NCBI RefSeq assembly: GCF_001540865.1
Contig: NC_033629.1
Span: 6,078,033-6,142,032 of the forward strand
From: Ananas comosus
Taxonomy: Eukaryota > Streptophyta > Magnoliopsida > Poales > Bromeliaceae
Length of the DNA: 64,000 bases
Direction of reading: 5' to 3'
Shown piece by piece: positions 1 to 10,960 of the stretch. Numbering within the stretch: the first letter of the stretch is position 1; each line of letters begins with the position of its first letter. Both the position numbers and the translations under genes were made by a program. Under the pieces are notes generated by a model, which was given only the letters and a program-made list of their open reading frames with translations, made no database searches and had not been told where the DNA came from.

Positions 1-740
1 ATTAAGAAGGATAAATTTATGTGAAAATAATGACATAGTGTATTTACTATACAATTATAAATAATAATGAGGACTTATGTGTAAATGTCTGACAATGAAT
101 CGAATTAGAATTAGGATTCGAATTCGTAATTCATAAACCAAACTGCTGGGTTAATGGATCAATCTAATCGGAATAGGATTCGATTAGGGATTACGTTAAG
201 GTTTTCTCATTATAACATAGTGATTAGCATATGAGCATATTAAATTATGGAAAATTAGTAAAAAGGGAAAAAGAAAACCCTAGCGTCAATCCTTTCTTTT
301 ACTTAATACACACCAAAGACAATCAATCAAAATAATACAGATACAAAAAAAGTAGCATTAAGCAACATCTAGAAAAAGAAACTTGCGATCTTCCTCAGAG
401 TCGACGCGAAGAATAAGTGTCGTGATCGGATCACTGGTTATTGAAGCGGTCGTCGGATTCGATCATAAGGGTCGTGTTTCTGTGTGGACGCTTGCCGGTA
501 GGAGCCGGGCGCTTGCGCGCTAACCGAGAGACGAACAAATTTACCAACGATTGTGCGACTTCCAGCGGGGGTAGATCTCGACCGCGGAGTAAAATAAAAG
601 TATATAGATCCTATTTGATTAGATTATTAAGATCATTGATTAAATGATTCTTTAAAACGAAACACGGAGGTGATCTTTGGTGTTTTCAGAAAAATTTTTT
701 GAATTGTGTTATTTTCTTCCGCTGCGTGCACATGTGATTT
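1..740. other. Unassigned repeat-like DNA left of a truncated Ty3 element
   Basis: No gene is visible. The stretch from about 280 to 740 has the look of the R/U5 part of a plant LTR: a GC-richer block (about 390-590), then a T-rich run and a GC-rich end. No primer binding site, polypurine tract or partner LTR is visible, so this is a weak guess. The minus-strand gag homology that starts at about 750 stops abruptly here, so this segment is a separate insertion or a deletion junction. Confidence 0.25.
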
Positions 741-749
741 TCTGTTAGC

Positions 750-1366
750 ATCGCTCCACTAAGGTGGTGCTCGAAACAGCTTCTCCATCATTGCATCAAC
801 CACTTCTCGGACAATCCAGGTGGTCGACGTTCTCGCATCAAAACGTCCTCGGGCTGCAACTCCTTGAACGTCGCTGAGGCGCTCCAAAGCCGGAAAAATC
901 GACCCGCTCGGGCTCCCTCGCCAGCACGGGAATAATGCGCCATCCGTCGTCGGTCTCTCGGGAAGCTGTAATGCCGCAAAGCCAGCCTCCTGCCCGAGGT
1001 GCGGTCGCCGGTGCGCACGTGAAGCGCTGGGCTGCGGGGGACTGCGCCCTCGTTGCGACGTCCACTGACGGTGCTGGCTGGTGTGGGGACCTTGGGTCTC
1101 CTCGGAAGGCTGGCGGCCTGCTAAAATAGGAGGTCCTCGAGAGGCTGCGTTTCGGATCCCGCGCCTTTCCTGCCGTTGAGCCACCCGTCGGCCTGTCGCT
1201 GCGCGCTGCCGTGCGTGCGTGCGCCAACAGATCGAGTGGAGAACCGCAAGCTGGGCCTCAAGGTCAGGACCTTGCTAGATCTGGAAGTAGCGGAGGTCTC
1301 GATCCTCCTCGGGGGGTGTGCCGCATCATGCCGCCCCGGCGGACGTGGGGAGCGTGGAATCGACAT
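750..1366 (-). pseudogene. Truncated gag fragment of a Ty3/gypsy retrotransposon
   Basis: Read on the minus strand this matches the 5' part of the gag reading frame at 58922-59480 in the same window. Shared features are a start near MSIPRS (compare MPITRS), the pair ETSATS, the stretch ETQGP, and a C-terminal WIV...MEKLF. The match is spread over three frames, so there are several frameshifts. It ends soon after MEKLF at about 760, so the rest of gag and all of pol are missing. It lies directly downstream (minus strand) of the primer binding site at 1707-1718 and the LTR at 1728-4500, which shows it is the start of an internal region. It is non-functional. Confidence 0.7.
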
Positions 1367-1706
1367 CGGTCACTACAAAACACTAAAAGCGGCAAGTTGA
1401 GTAATCACTGCTATCGCAACCACGCTCAAATAGATAAACCTCAAATCATGCTGAAAAGTAAGGAAGTAGTCCGTTCACTACTAACTGCCCGATATTACGG
1501 TTGTCGCCGCCAAACGTTAACCCTCCGCTTGAAGTTAGAAAGCCGATACCTCCGATCGAACTCTTAACTTTTTATTGAGTTATCAAGACACCCAATCAGG
1601 ATACTTTCGCTGCCACACGTCAAATACGACCGTCGTCTCTCACGAGCCTATTTCCTATATCCAACCGGCCGTAATGGTTTGCTTAGGTCCACAAAGTCAA
1701 CCCTAG

Positions 1707-1718
1707 GCTCTGATACCA
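1707..1718 (-). other. Primer binding site, initiator Met tRNA type
   Basis: The minus strand reads TGGTATCAGAGC, the common plant LTR-retrotransposon primer site complementary to the 3' end of initiator methionine tRNA. Nine bases separate it from the LTR end at 1728, much as in the better preserved element at 58585-58605. The 340 bases between it and the gag start (1367-1706) are the untranslated leader. Confidence 0.85.
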
Positions 1719-1727
1719 AAATTAATC

Positions 1728-4500
1728 TGTCACGCCCGGGACGGCGAAGGCCTCCCTCCCGGTAGCGTTCCAGACTACCACTATGTCTACACATATTAAG
1801 GCGTCTACAACAAAAGCGGAAGTGAAAGCAAGAGATGAGAACAAATAAAAGAAGTGAAATAACTCGCATATAATAATTATCAGAGCGACACGTAAAGTTC
1901 TTATCATCTACACCAAAGTAAAGAAAAAAGCTAGACCAATAAAAGAAACCATAAGTAGTACAATATCTGTCTCTAGTACAAAAATGGTGGTCTCTAGTAC
2001 CACTGGTAAAAACCCTCAACCTCTCTGGTAAAAAAAGGTAAATATCGGAGAGGTAGACTCAGCCTAGCAACTGCGTCCTCGAAGAAAGCTAGGCTCGAAC
2101 ACTCCGCTTCCCCACGATCCCTGCCTCACCCTGCGTGGAAGGCTCTGAAAACATCGAGAAAAGATGCGTAAGAACTATAATTTATAGTTCCCAGTGGCAA
2201 TTTACTGACCTCAGCTCAATGCACCACTAGCCTTAAAGAAAAAGGGGTATAATTAACTGACAGTATAGTAATATGCAATTATATATATGTATATCTAAAC
2301 TGCTGAAAGAAGCATGAATATTGATATTATTGTTTTTTTATATCTATGTATATAATGTTTGTTTGTCTATGGTGATGTACATTACGCGTATCATAAGGTA
2401 ACTATATCGCAATGCATACTAATATGCCTCAACATTAGATAACAAGAAACGCTCACAATACTATATGCCAAAATGATAAGGAGTACGCGCTCTATTCAAG
2501 ATAACCAGTTTATATGCTGGTAATGCATGAAACCGACAAGTGTATATAGGGTACCCCATTGCTATGTCATGGAGTATGTCACCTAATCGCGAATCTAAGC
2601 CTATCTAGTAGCGATTTATTCATTCTCAACACCGGTGTCGATTTCCATTTCCAATCAAGGACCTACCAAAGGTATCAGTTCGTGCGCCTAAGTGCCCTGT
2701 GGTAGCGGCATCCCTACGCTTGGAATGTTCATATCCCACCTCGGAACCCGTAGGCTTTTCTCAATATCGCGACGAGGCAAAAAAACCAACGGTTAGGTCG
2801 GGCGAGGTAACTCTGGGAGTTAGCGGCTTGTACGGGAGCGACCTCACAAGCCATGTGCGAATTGGACACCAAATGGCAAGCAAGGCAGTTAGTCCAAGTC
2901 TCAAGTATCCACCCTCATGTCTGCTAAACATCGTAAAGTCACTAGCATCCCTCGAAGGGATTCTAGTTCGTAAGTCACAAAATGAAGTTGCCAACATCCT
3001 CGTAGGTCTAGGCCTTTATGACACTTAGGAATTTAATGTTTAAGCATGTGTGGCCCAGGAGCTGCGAGAAGGCCGCCTGCCACTACGGTTGCGGACATTG
3101 TCCCGAGGCTCAAATGCCGCTTGGATGACATTAGCTCTCTAGTTCACACACCTCTAAATGAAAGCAAGTTTTGTCATTCTTTCATGTCACAAGTAAACTT
3201 GTAAGTTTAATGCGATGAAGCCGAACTCCATTTACATATAGAAGCATGGAAACCAAGTCGTCATAAAGAAGCTAGAGATACAACCATAGATCTCCCAAGC
3301 ATACTCTCTACGTAGCATAGAGCGTCCAAAATTTATCATATGTTAACAGGTATGTATTTTAGAGTTTTAAGCATTCTAAAAATCATAATAAATACATTTA
3401 GTATGAACATGCATGCTTTTTCAATTAATGATACGTAATTCATCACAAATGAGAATTTCTCATTGTGTGGCTAGGTCAAACCTACCGAACCGTCGCGTAG
3501 TGCCTCGTTTCGCAAAACAAAGTTGTCCCCGAGTCCCAAAATACCCTAAAAGTATTGAGCGACAAGATACACGGGCATTACGATCATCTTATAATATCAA
3601 ACATTAACCTAGAAGCAAAAGGGGTCAAATCTCACCTCAAGAGAAGAAATCTCTTCCAAAGCTCTAAAAGAGAGCTAGAACCCTTCCACTCCAAGCCCAA
3701 GGAAGGTTCTAAACCAACTAATTTAGCCCCACAATCCCTAGATTCAAAATACCCAAAATAAGCCCTAAGTATCAAATCTAGGGTTTCATCTAAAAAACTT
3801 AGCAAAATATGGATCAAAAGCTCAAATCATGTTGCTAACCTCTCCAGAAGTCTCAACTTAGGCTCCAAATCAAATGGGGTGGAAGATCTTTCCTCCAACA
3901 AGCCTCTAACAAAGCTCCGAGTCCTCTCCAATGGTGGAAAAAGCCTCCAAGATGCAAAAGTAGCAAAAATGAGGCATAAAAGCCTTAAAAACCAAATAAA
4001 ATGGAAGGAAAGGGATGGAGGGCTCTCTTACCTTGATCTCCACCCTCCTCAGCTCAGGGAAGGCCCAAGGGGGCGTGGGTGGTAATATAGAAGTCCACAA
4101 TTGCGAAAAATCTCCTGCAGTTCAAACTGCTCAGAATCTGCACTGCGTACCGGTACACGGGCTCACGTACCGGTACACCTCCCACGAAAATACCAAACCC
4201 GAGCCTCGGGTTTGCTGGAAAACTGCCTGTGTACCGGTACACCATCCCGTACCGGTACAACCATCAACCCTGTAACGGTACAGCCATCAATCCTATACCG
4301 GTACACGGCCTAATGAAGGCTACCCGAGAGTCAACCAAAAATCTGATTTTTCGGGTTTCGGTGCTAGGCTTCTAACCTCAATCCTCGGGACTCGAACCAT
4401 AGGTCGGAACACTGTCTACGACCGTCCACAAAGTGTGGAAAAGCTCGGAACACAACCAATCACTTGAACCTCGCAATTTGCAAAGATCCAGTGTGTTACA
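1728..4500 (-). mobile_element. 5' LTR of a minus-strand Ty3/gypsy element
   Basis: The minus strand starts at 4500 with TGTAACACACTGGATC and ends at 1728 with GGCGTGACA, so it has TG...CA ends. Both ends match the plus-strand LTR at 56202-58585. Length is 2773 bp. The primer binding site follows immediately, so this is the 5' LTR of an element whose internal part is mostly lost. It carries an array of GTACCGGTAC palindromes at 4149-4302, listed separately. Several open frames inside it are shadows; I see no gene. It is inserted next to the motif GGACCACATGGAGGTCC of an older LTR (from 4501). Confidence 0.8.
4149..4302. repeat. Array of six GTACCGGTAC-type palindromes in an LTR
   Basis: ACCGGT cores (or one-base variants) start at 4149, 4169, 4233, 4251, 4274 and 4297, four of them inside a full GTACCGGTAC palindrome. 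Spacings are 20, 64, 18, 23 and 23 bp. The array lies about 200 bp inside the 5' end of the minus-strand LTR, the same relative place as the array at 56402-56543. Confidence 0.85.
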
Positions 4501-5356
4501 GGACCACATGGAGGTCCGCAGACGGTCCCGAGCTTGGGTGCACTTGGAGCTCCCTCCCCACTTTGGGATTGAAGGGTGAGTTATGGGCGAGCCCTAGGGC
4601 CTCGCCATAGATTGGGTATTGGAAAGAGTAAAGGTTTAATAATGTCATTGAACATTGCTATTCGAATATGGATCGAATTTGTTAGCATGGTAGCAAACCT
4701 TATTTATATGATCATCTTCATGATTACGGGTATAATAGCATAGTTTTCCTACTATTGCATTTACAGTTTTCAGATACATATCTATCTATCTATCTGTTGT
4801 TACTTGTGCCCACTTGGACCTAGTGGGGAGATCGGCAGAGTCGGTGGCCGAGCCCACTGGGAACTATGGAAGATAGTTCTCACCCCACTCTATTTCCAGT
4901 GGTAGGTACAGGGTTGCCAAGAGAGGACCGCGGCAAGGGCATCGCGCCCGACCAGTGAGACCATGGTAGTATAGTAGCTTTCCTTTTTGCATTAGTCACC
5001 TATGTATTGAAAGAGATTCATTGTAGGTGAGGATTTGGGAGAGCCATGTATTTTGAGATGGAAATGTATTCATTTAAAGAAAATGATGTAAATGGGAATG
5101 ATGAAACTATTGTAATAGTTAGTAAAGTACTCTCTTTATTTCACATGTACATCTTGTGGATCACTTGCTCTTGTATTGTCGGCACTGTTTGTGCCCTTGT
5201 GAATGTGTATGTTTAGAATTTAAGTTCCTGGGTAAATTCTTGTACACATTCTTGTTGTTGAGCCATGGGCGGACAGGGGAGGTGCTGTCCGTTCGGCAGT
5301 CCGCCGCCGTGGCCGAACCGTGCCAAATGGGTACTGGTTTTGGGGCGGGGCGTGAC
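4501..5356 (+). mobile_element. 3' part of an older Ty3-type LTR
   Basis: This segment ends with GGGGCGTGACA and shares long stretches with the minus-strand LTR at 6639-10123: the ordered blocks around 'gagctccctcccc', 'cccactgggaact' and 'ttcctgggtaaattcttg'. Its 5' part was cut off where the LTR at 1728-4500 inserted. No primer site follows the LTR end, so it is a 3' LTR or a solo-LTR fragment. It contains no coding sequence. Confidence 0.65.
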
Positions 5357-6158
5357 AGCGGTCCCCGAAGACGGTCCCTCTGGTGGTAGTGCTTGGAGCC
5401 TCCCCGAATGAAAGAAATTTTGGGTTGTGAGTATTTTAGGGTTAACAAGGTTAACAGGTATGATTGGGTATAAGCCAAGGTATATTGTGGAAAGAGCATC
5501 CATGCATATTCATCATACATATGATTATCTATCTGTTGACAGTTTTCTTGCGGGCATAGTATTAGCATTAGTATGATTTGCTATTTTCTTTTTTTGAAAT
5601 ACTTATGCCTAAATAGACCTAGTGGATAAGTCGGCGAGGTCGGTGGCCGAACCCACTGGGAACTTCGTTGTAGTTCTCACACCACTAACCCTATAGATCC
5701 GAGCGCGAGCGGGGCGGCGGAGGATCGAGGCAAGGGTCTTGCGCCATAGCTAGTGGCCATCGGAGTACATACATAGTCATTCCCTTTTGTTCATGTATCA
5801 ACTTTTATTTTGTTGATCAAGTGATGTAAAAGTTGTAAATAATCATGTATTTTGGGTTAGATGATTATGATGTAAAGAAAGTATGAATAGTAAGAAAATG
5901 AATGTAATAGTTTTAGTTTTCTTGTATTTGGTTAAAATGTAATCAAATATTATGTATGTGGTGCATGTAGTAGCTTAGAGCTTTCGCTTATGTTGTTGCT
6001 TGCCCTCGTGCAAGCCTTGTATAATTGCAAATCTCATTGTTTGATTGCTTCATTATACTTGTTGCTAGAGACTTGGGCGGGCAGGGGAGGCCCTGCCCGT
6101 TCGGCGTTTGTTGACGTGGCCCGAATCCGACCAAATTGGCGGAGCTCGGGGCGTGACA
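5357..6158 (+). mobile_element. Second LTR 3'-end fragment, same family
   Basis: It repeats the U3/R-like block 'gtggccgaacccactgggaac' in slightly altered form and again ends with GGGGCGTGACA at 6158, directly beside the previous LTR end. The 5' part is missing. It directly abuts the foldback element that begins at 6159. No ORF of interest. Confidence 0.6.
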
Positions 6159-7975
6159 GCTTCTGTCCCGCTCGCCTTCGCCTTTGCCCATGCACTATCC
6201 CTCCACCTTCTTCGTCTCAGACTTCGCCGAGGCCGCGTTTCGATTGTTTTTTTTTTCTCTCCAACCTTCCTCCACCACCTCCCCGACTCTTTACAGCAAT
6301 AAAGAGAATAGCGTCACGTCCTCTTCTTCTTCTTCTTTTCTCTCATTCTTTTTTTTTTTCTCTTCGGCCTCTCTCTACTGCATCTGCGACCTTTCACAAT
6401 GATAACGAGGTCAGCGCTGCATCCTCTTCCTCCACCTTCACCGATTCAAGCACCGACGCCGATGCCGAAGGAGGACTCGAAGCGAGTATAGGTGAGAACG
6501 GAGTCGAGGATAAAATATGCAGAAAAAAATAAAATATAAAATATAAAGAAAATAGTTTTTTCTACAAAAAAATGAAGAATCAAAGAGAAAAGAAGAAGAT
6601 GATGAATTTACACTATTTCAAGGGAATGTTATACTATTTGTCACGCCCCCACCCCGAAACCCCTACTCATTTGGCGCGGTTCGGGCGCGGCGAACGCACG
6701 CCGAACGGACAGCACCTTCCCTGCCCGCCCAAGGCTCAACAATAGATAGAGTGCAAGAATTTACCCAGGAATTTAAATTCTAAATGTACACAATCGCAAT
6801 GGCACAAACAGTGCCAACAACAAGAGCAAGTAATCCACTAATAATATGAGTGAAAAGAAGAGAGAACTTTATTAACTATTACATTAGTTTGCATTCTTTT
6901 ATATTTACATCCCTTTCCAAAATGAATACTTGATCATTTAAAATACATAGCTCTCCAAACCTCATCTATATGAATCTCTCTCAAATACATAGGTGTGCTA
7001 ATGCAAAAGGAAAGCTACTACTCTACCAAAAATCCTCACTGGTCGGGCGCGATGCTCTTACTCTACCAAAAATCCTCACTGGTTGGGCGCGATGCTCTTG
7101 CCGCGGTCCTCGCCCGGCAAACCTGTACCTAGCCCTGGAAATAGAGTGGGGTGAGAACTATCTTCCATAGTTCTCAGTGGGCTCGGCCGCTGACTCCGCC
7201 GATCTCCCCACTAGGTCTAAGTGGGCACAAGTAACAACAGATAAATAGATAGATAGATATCCAAAATTGTAAATGACATAATAGAAAAACTATGCTACTA
7301 TGCCCATAATCATGTGTAATGAATGCATGCATCATTTAGTAAAGGTTTACTATCATGCTAACAAGTTCGATCCATGTTCGAAAAACAGTGTCCAATGACA
7401 ATATTTACTTTTCATTTACCCAATATGTGGCAAGACCCTTGGGTTTGCCTACATCTCACATATCCATCCCATAGGGTAGGGAGCTCCATATGCCTCGAAC
7501 CCGGGACTATCTGCGGACATCAACTCTGTCCTAATCGCCCGACACTCCAGAGTACTTGACGGCAAATCCTCTTCATGTGAGGATATGGATGGCTTTACCA
7601 CCCCGAATAACAGACTGTGAGTTTGATCTATCCTCTCCACGTGAGGATACCCTACGAACTAGGGCCAACATTCTCTCGGAACTCATCTATTCCGACGTTC
7701 ATGCATGATTACTTAGCTATACTAAGTTTATTGTTCACGAGTCATTTACTAGGGAATCCACCTATCCCTAAATTCACGAACATCTAGTGTCAAATACACT
7801 ACATAATGCCACTCGTTCTGTTCTTTAAACATTTAGATGCCACTCTCTATGTCACTAAATAATCATCGAGTTCATCCATTTTCTTTAGCACTATAGAATC
7901 CATGTTCCGACACAATCCTTACATATCTATTTCACCAAGTATTCCATGTACACTAGGTTAACATTTAGAAGCATA

Positions 7976-8940
7976 GGTCCTGTTTGGTTGGGGAACAAAG
8001 ATGGGGATAAGAGGTTATCCCCTCCTTGTTCCCCAAACACTATCTAAGGGTGGGAACAAGCTATTCCCACCCTCTAAAGGGTGGGAATANCCACCCCCTC
8101 TGAATAGCTTGTTCCCACCCCTATTTTTTTTAAAAAAAATTAAAAATTAAAAATTAAAAATTTTAATTTTAATTTTAGCTTTAAACATTTATAATTGGAA
8201 ATTTCAAAATTTAAGTTTATAGTTTTAAATTTTAAATTTTAATATAATATTTTATATTTTTTTAATATAAATTTTGTTATTTATATTTTAAAATTTAAAT
8301 TTGATCTTAAATTTTAAATTTTAAATTTTGAAATTAAAAATTTAAGAGTTTAATTTCAATTTTTGAATTTTAAAGAAAGTATTTTTAGGATCACCTTGCT
8401 TGTTCCACCAGTAAAATTTAAATTTTCTAAATTCAAAAATTAAAATTTATAATTTTAAAATTACAAAATTAAAAATTTAAATTTTAAATTGTTTAATTTA
8501 AAATTTTAAATTTTGATATTTTAATTTTTTTATATTTAGAATATGATATTTTGTATTTTTAAATTAAATTTTCATCTTAAATTAAAGTTTAAAATTTAAA
8601 AAATTAATTTTTTAAAATTATAAATTTGAGATTTTAAAATTTTAAATTTTAATTTTAATTTTTAAACTTTAAAAGTTTATATTTTAAATTTTAAAATATA
8701 AATATAAAATATAAAAATTTAAATTCTAATATAAAGAAAAAAATAATATCATTATTTTTTATTTATAAATACTCACTTTAATTCTTATCCCATCTTACCT
8801 AACCAAACGCTATTTTTCTTATTCTCAGGAATACTTAATTTTCATCCAAACGCAAAATTCATCTAATCCCCGTTTATACCTCAATTTATACCTATTCCCG
8901 GAATATCCACTTTTTGCTTATCCCCGAACCAAACGATACC
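7976..8940. mobile_element. AT-rich MITE with GTTTGGTT terminal inverted repeats
   Basis: The left end GGTCCTGTTTGGTTGGGG and the right end (complement GGTATCGTTTGGTTCGGGG) form terminal inverted repeats, both followed by GGATAAG. ATA flanks both sides, so the target duplication may be 3 bp. The 965-bp interior is almost only A and T with repeated TTTAAATTTT words. There is an internal hairpin of GGTGGGAACAAGC near 8040-8120 that contains the unresolved base at 8090. Non-coding. Confidence 0.7.
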
Positions 8941-9717
8941 ATAAGGAAAAGGTACTACAATGCAATCCTACAATGCAACATGCAAGAGATGTAAATCATG
9001 TATCTCTAAGACATAGAAAAGAGTTCGGTTGCTTCGGGATGACACCCCCCACCTTTTGAGGGTATGAAGGTTCTAAAAATGCTTCTCGCCGAACGTTACG
9101 ACGATGTCTCGGCCTCCTTGGTCCAAAATGGTGCTCAATCGGCTATAATTTGCCGATAGCTTTTCACTTGCTCGACGAATCGAAAATCTGACTTCGCCCC
9201 CGCGTTTAGACACCTATCAATTAGGTTTACAAGCCACTAAATGAGATCAATCTCATCATTTATCAAAAACCCCCATTTGGGTGTCCTAGGGTTCATATCT
9301 TGCAATTAGCACTATAGAACCCTAGCTTCTAGCTCTATTCCACCATTAATGGTGCTAGAGGTCCATTTGACCTCATCTCAAAAGCCAAAAATCCAAAAGC
9401 CCTAAGTTCTATCATTAGGGTTCAAGAGCTTACCTCTAGGTTAGCTCCAATGGAGAGGAGAGGAAGAGGAGAAGATGCTCCAAACCTTCCATAGCTTGCT
9501 CTCCTTCTTCTTCTTCTTCTCCTTCTTTTCTTCTCTTTTCTTTCGTTCTAGAGAGAGAGAGAGGGAGAAAGAGAGATGAGAGTTGGGAGGGAAATGAGAG
9601 AGGGAGAGAGAGCCCTTTGCTCTCTATACTCTCTAACTAAGGCATAATTGCAGCCAAGTCCCTCAACTTTTCATTTCCTCTCAAGTCACTCTGCCTGGGC
9701 AGATTTTGCGCGGAGGG

Positions 9718-9947
9718 ATTGGTCCTCCCGATGAGGGACCAGTCCCCGAGAGCCTTCAGCCAGGGTTGCGCTCACGGGAACCGGTCCCTCGGTCGGGGGA
9801 CCGGTTGCATTGCGCGCTGCCGCAACCCCAGCTACGGGGACCAGTCCTTCCCACTAGGGACCGGTCCCTGAGAGCAAACTCTACACAGACCCCTTTTCTG
9901 CCAGAATCCCTGCTTACGAGAATCGGTCCCTCCCGCTAGGGACCGGT
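9718..9947. repeat. Array of eight GGGACCGGTCCC-type palindromes, helically spaced
   Basis: ACCGGT cores or close variants start at 9718, 9738, 9780, 9800, 9840, 9860, 9922 and 9942. Spacings are 20, 42, 20, 40, 20, 62 and 20 bp. The best copies are GGGACCGGTCCC. Spacers differ in sequence while palindromes are kept. The array sits about 175 bp inside the presumed 5' end of the minus-strand LTR. Confidence 0.9.
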
Positions 9948-10960
9948 CCCCGAAAGCAGAATCTGCCAAGTGCAAATCTTGCACTATTCGCTCTCGTGGA
10001 CTCGATTTCCAAAGCACTTTTTGTGTTTTGACATCTCTAGCTTCTCCGAAGCCTACTCGCTCGACAATTAGTCGATTCTGGACGAAGTATAACTCTCGGA
10101 TTTCGAGAATTCACTTCCTTATACTATTTCACGGGAACGTTGCACTGTTTTTGAAAAAAATTACACTCTTTGAGAGAAAAAATGTACGTTGTTGGATGAA
10201 AGTTACACTCTTTTAATAAAAGTTGCACTCTTTGAACGAAAATTGCACTATTTGGCCAGAAAGAGGGGAAGAAGGAGAAGGAGAAGAAATAGTGTAATTT
10301 TTGACTAAATAGTACAATTTTTGTTCAAAGAGTGCAATTTTTATTTAAAAAGTATATTTTTTTTCTTCAAACAGTGTAAATTTTCTCAAAAATAGTGCAA
10401 TGTTCCCCTGAAATAGTGCAACATTCTCCTGAAATAGTGCAAATTCATCATTATCTTCTTTTTTCTTTGATTCGTTATTTTTCTTGTAGAAAAAACTATT
10501 TTTATTTATGTTTTATTTTTTATTCTTTTTATTTTTGATTTTCTGTATATTTTTTCCTCGGTACCACTCTCAACCGCACTCGCTTCGAATCCTCCTTCTC
10601 CGGCACCGGCGTCGGTGCCTGCACCGGTGAAGGCGAAAGAAGAGGATGCGGCATTGTTCTAGTTACCGTCGTGGAGGGTCGTAGAGACGGTAGAGGGGGG
10701 TCAAAGAGAAAAACAAAAAAGAACAAGAGAAAAAAAAGAGAGGAAGAGGACGTGACGCTGCTCTTTATTGTTGTAAAGAGCCGAGGAGGCGGTGAAAGAA
10801 GGTCGGAGAGAAAAAAAGGAGGGTCGAGATGCGGCCTCGGCGGTGTTGGAGGCGAGGAAGGCGGAGGGATGGTGCGCGGGTGAGGGCGAGGGCGAGGGCG
10901 AGGACACTCGGGACAGAGGTGAGGCGGGCCGCCTCCGCCTCCGCCGCCCTCTTCGAAAAG

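Larger units (their letters stand above)
6639..10123 (-). mobile_element. Minus-strand Ty3-type LTR inserted in the foldback element
   Basis: It begins at 6639 with TGTCACGCCCC, the inverted LTR end of the same group as 4501-5356. The flanking bases on both sides share TTATACTATTT, which includes a possible 5-bp duplication CTATT, so it looks like a solo LTR. The 10123 end is TATA instead of the expected TACA and is therefore less certain. Removing the MITE at 7976-8940 leaves about 2.5 kb, like the other LTRs here. It carries the palindrome array at 9718-9947. No internal region or gene is present. Confidence 0.6.
6159..10930. mobile_element. Long foldback (inverted-arm) element, split by an LTR
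   Basis: The sequence 6159-6638 is repeated in inverted orientation at about 10400-10930. Matching landmarks include 'cttctgtcccg', 'agcgtcacgtcctcttc' and 'cttcgaagcgag'-like blocks. The segment 10124-10258 is likewise inverted at about 10286-10400: repeats of TTGCACTCTTT and TGCACTATTTC on one side and their complements on the other. Without the LTR at 6639-10123 it would be one hairpin with arms of about 610-640 bp and a purine-rich loop of about 30 bp (10258-10286). Both arms hold a GC-rich, Ser/Pro-coding stretch that looks like captured gene sequence, but it is not a plausible intact gene. Confidence 0.7.

Noticed and set aside
5990..6532. 180-residue open frame
   Set aside because: It crosses an LTR end at 6158 into the foldback element; Ser/Pro/Phe-rich by composition and without a domain.
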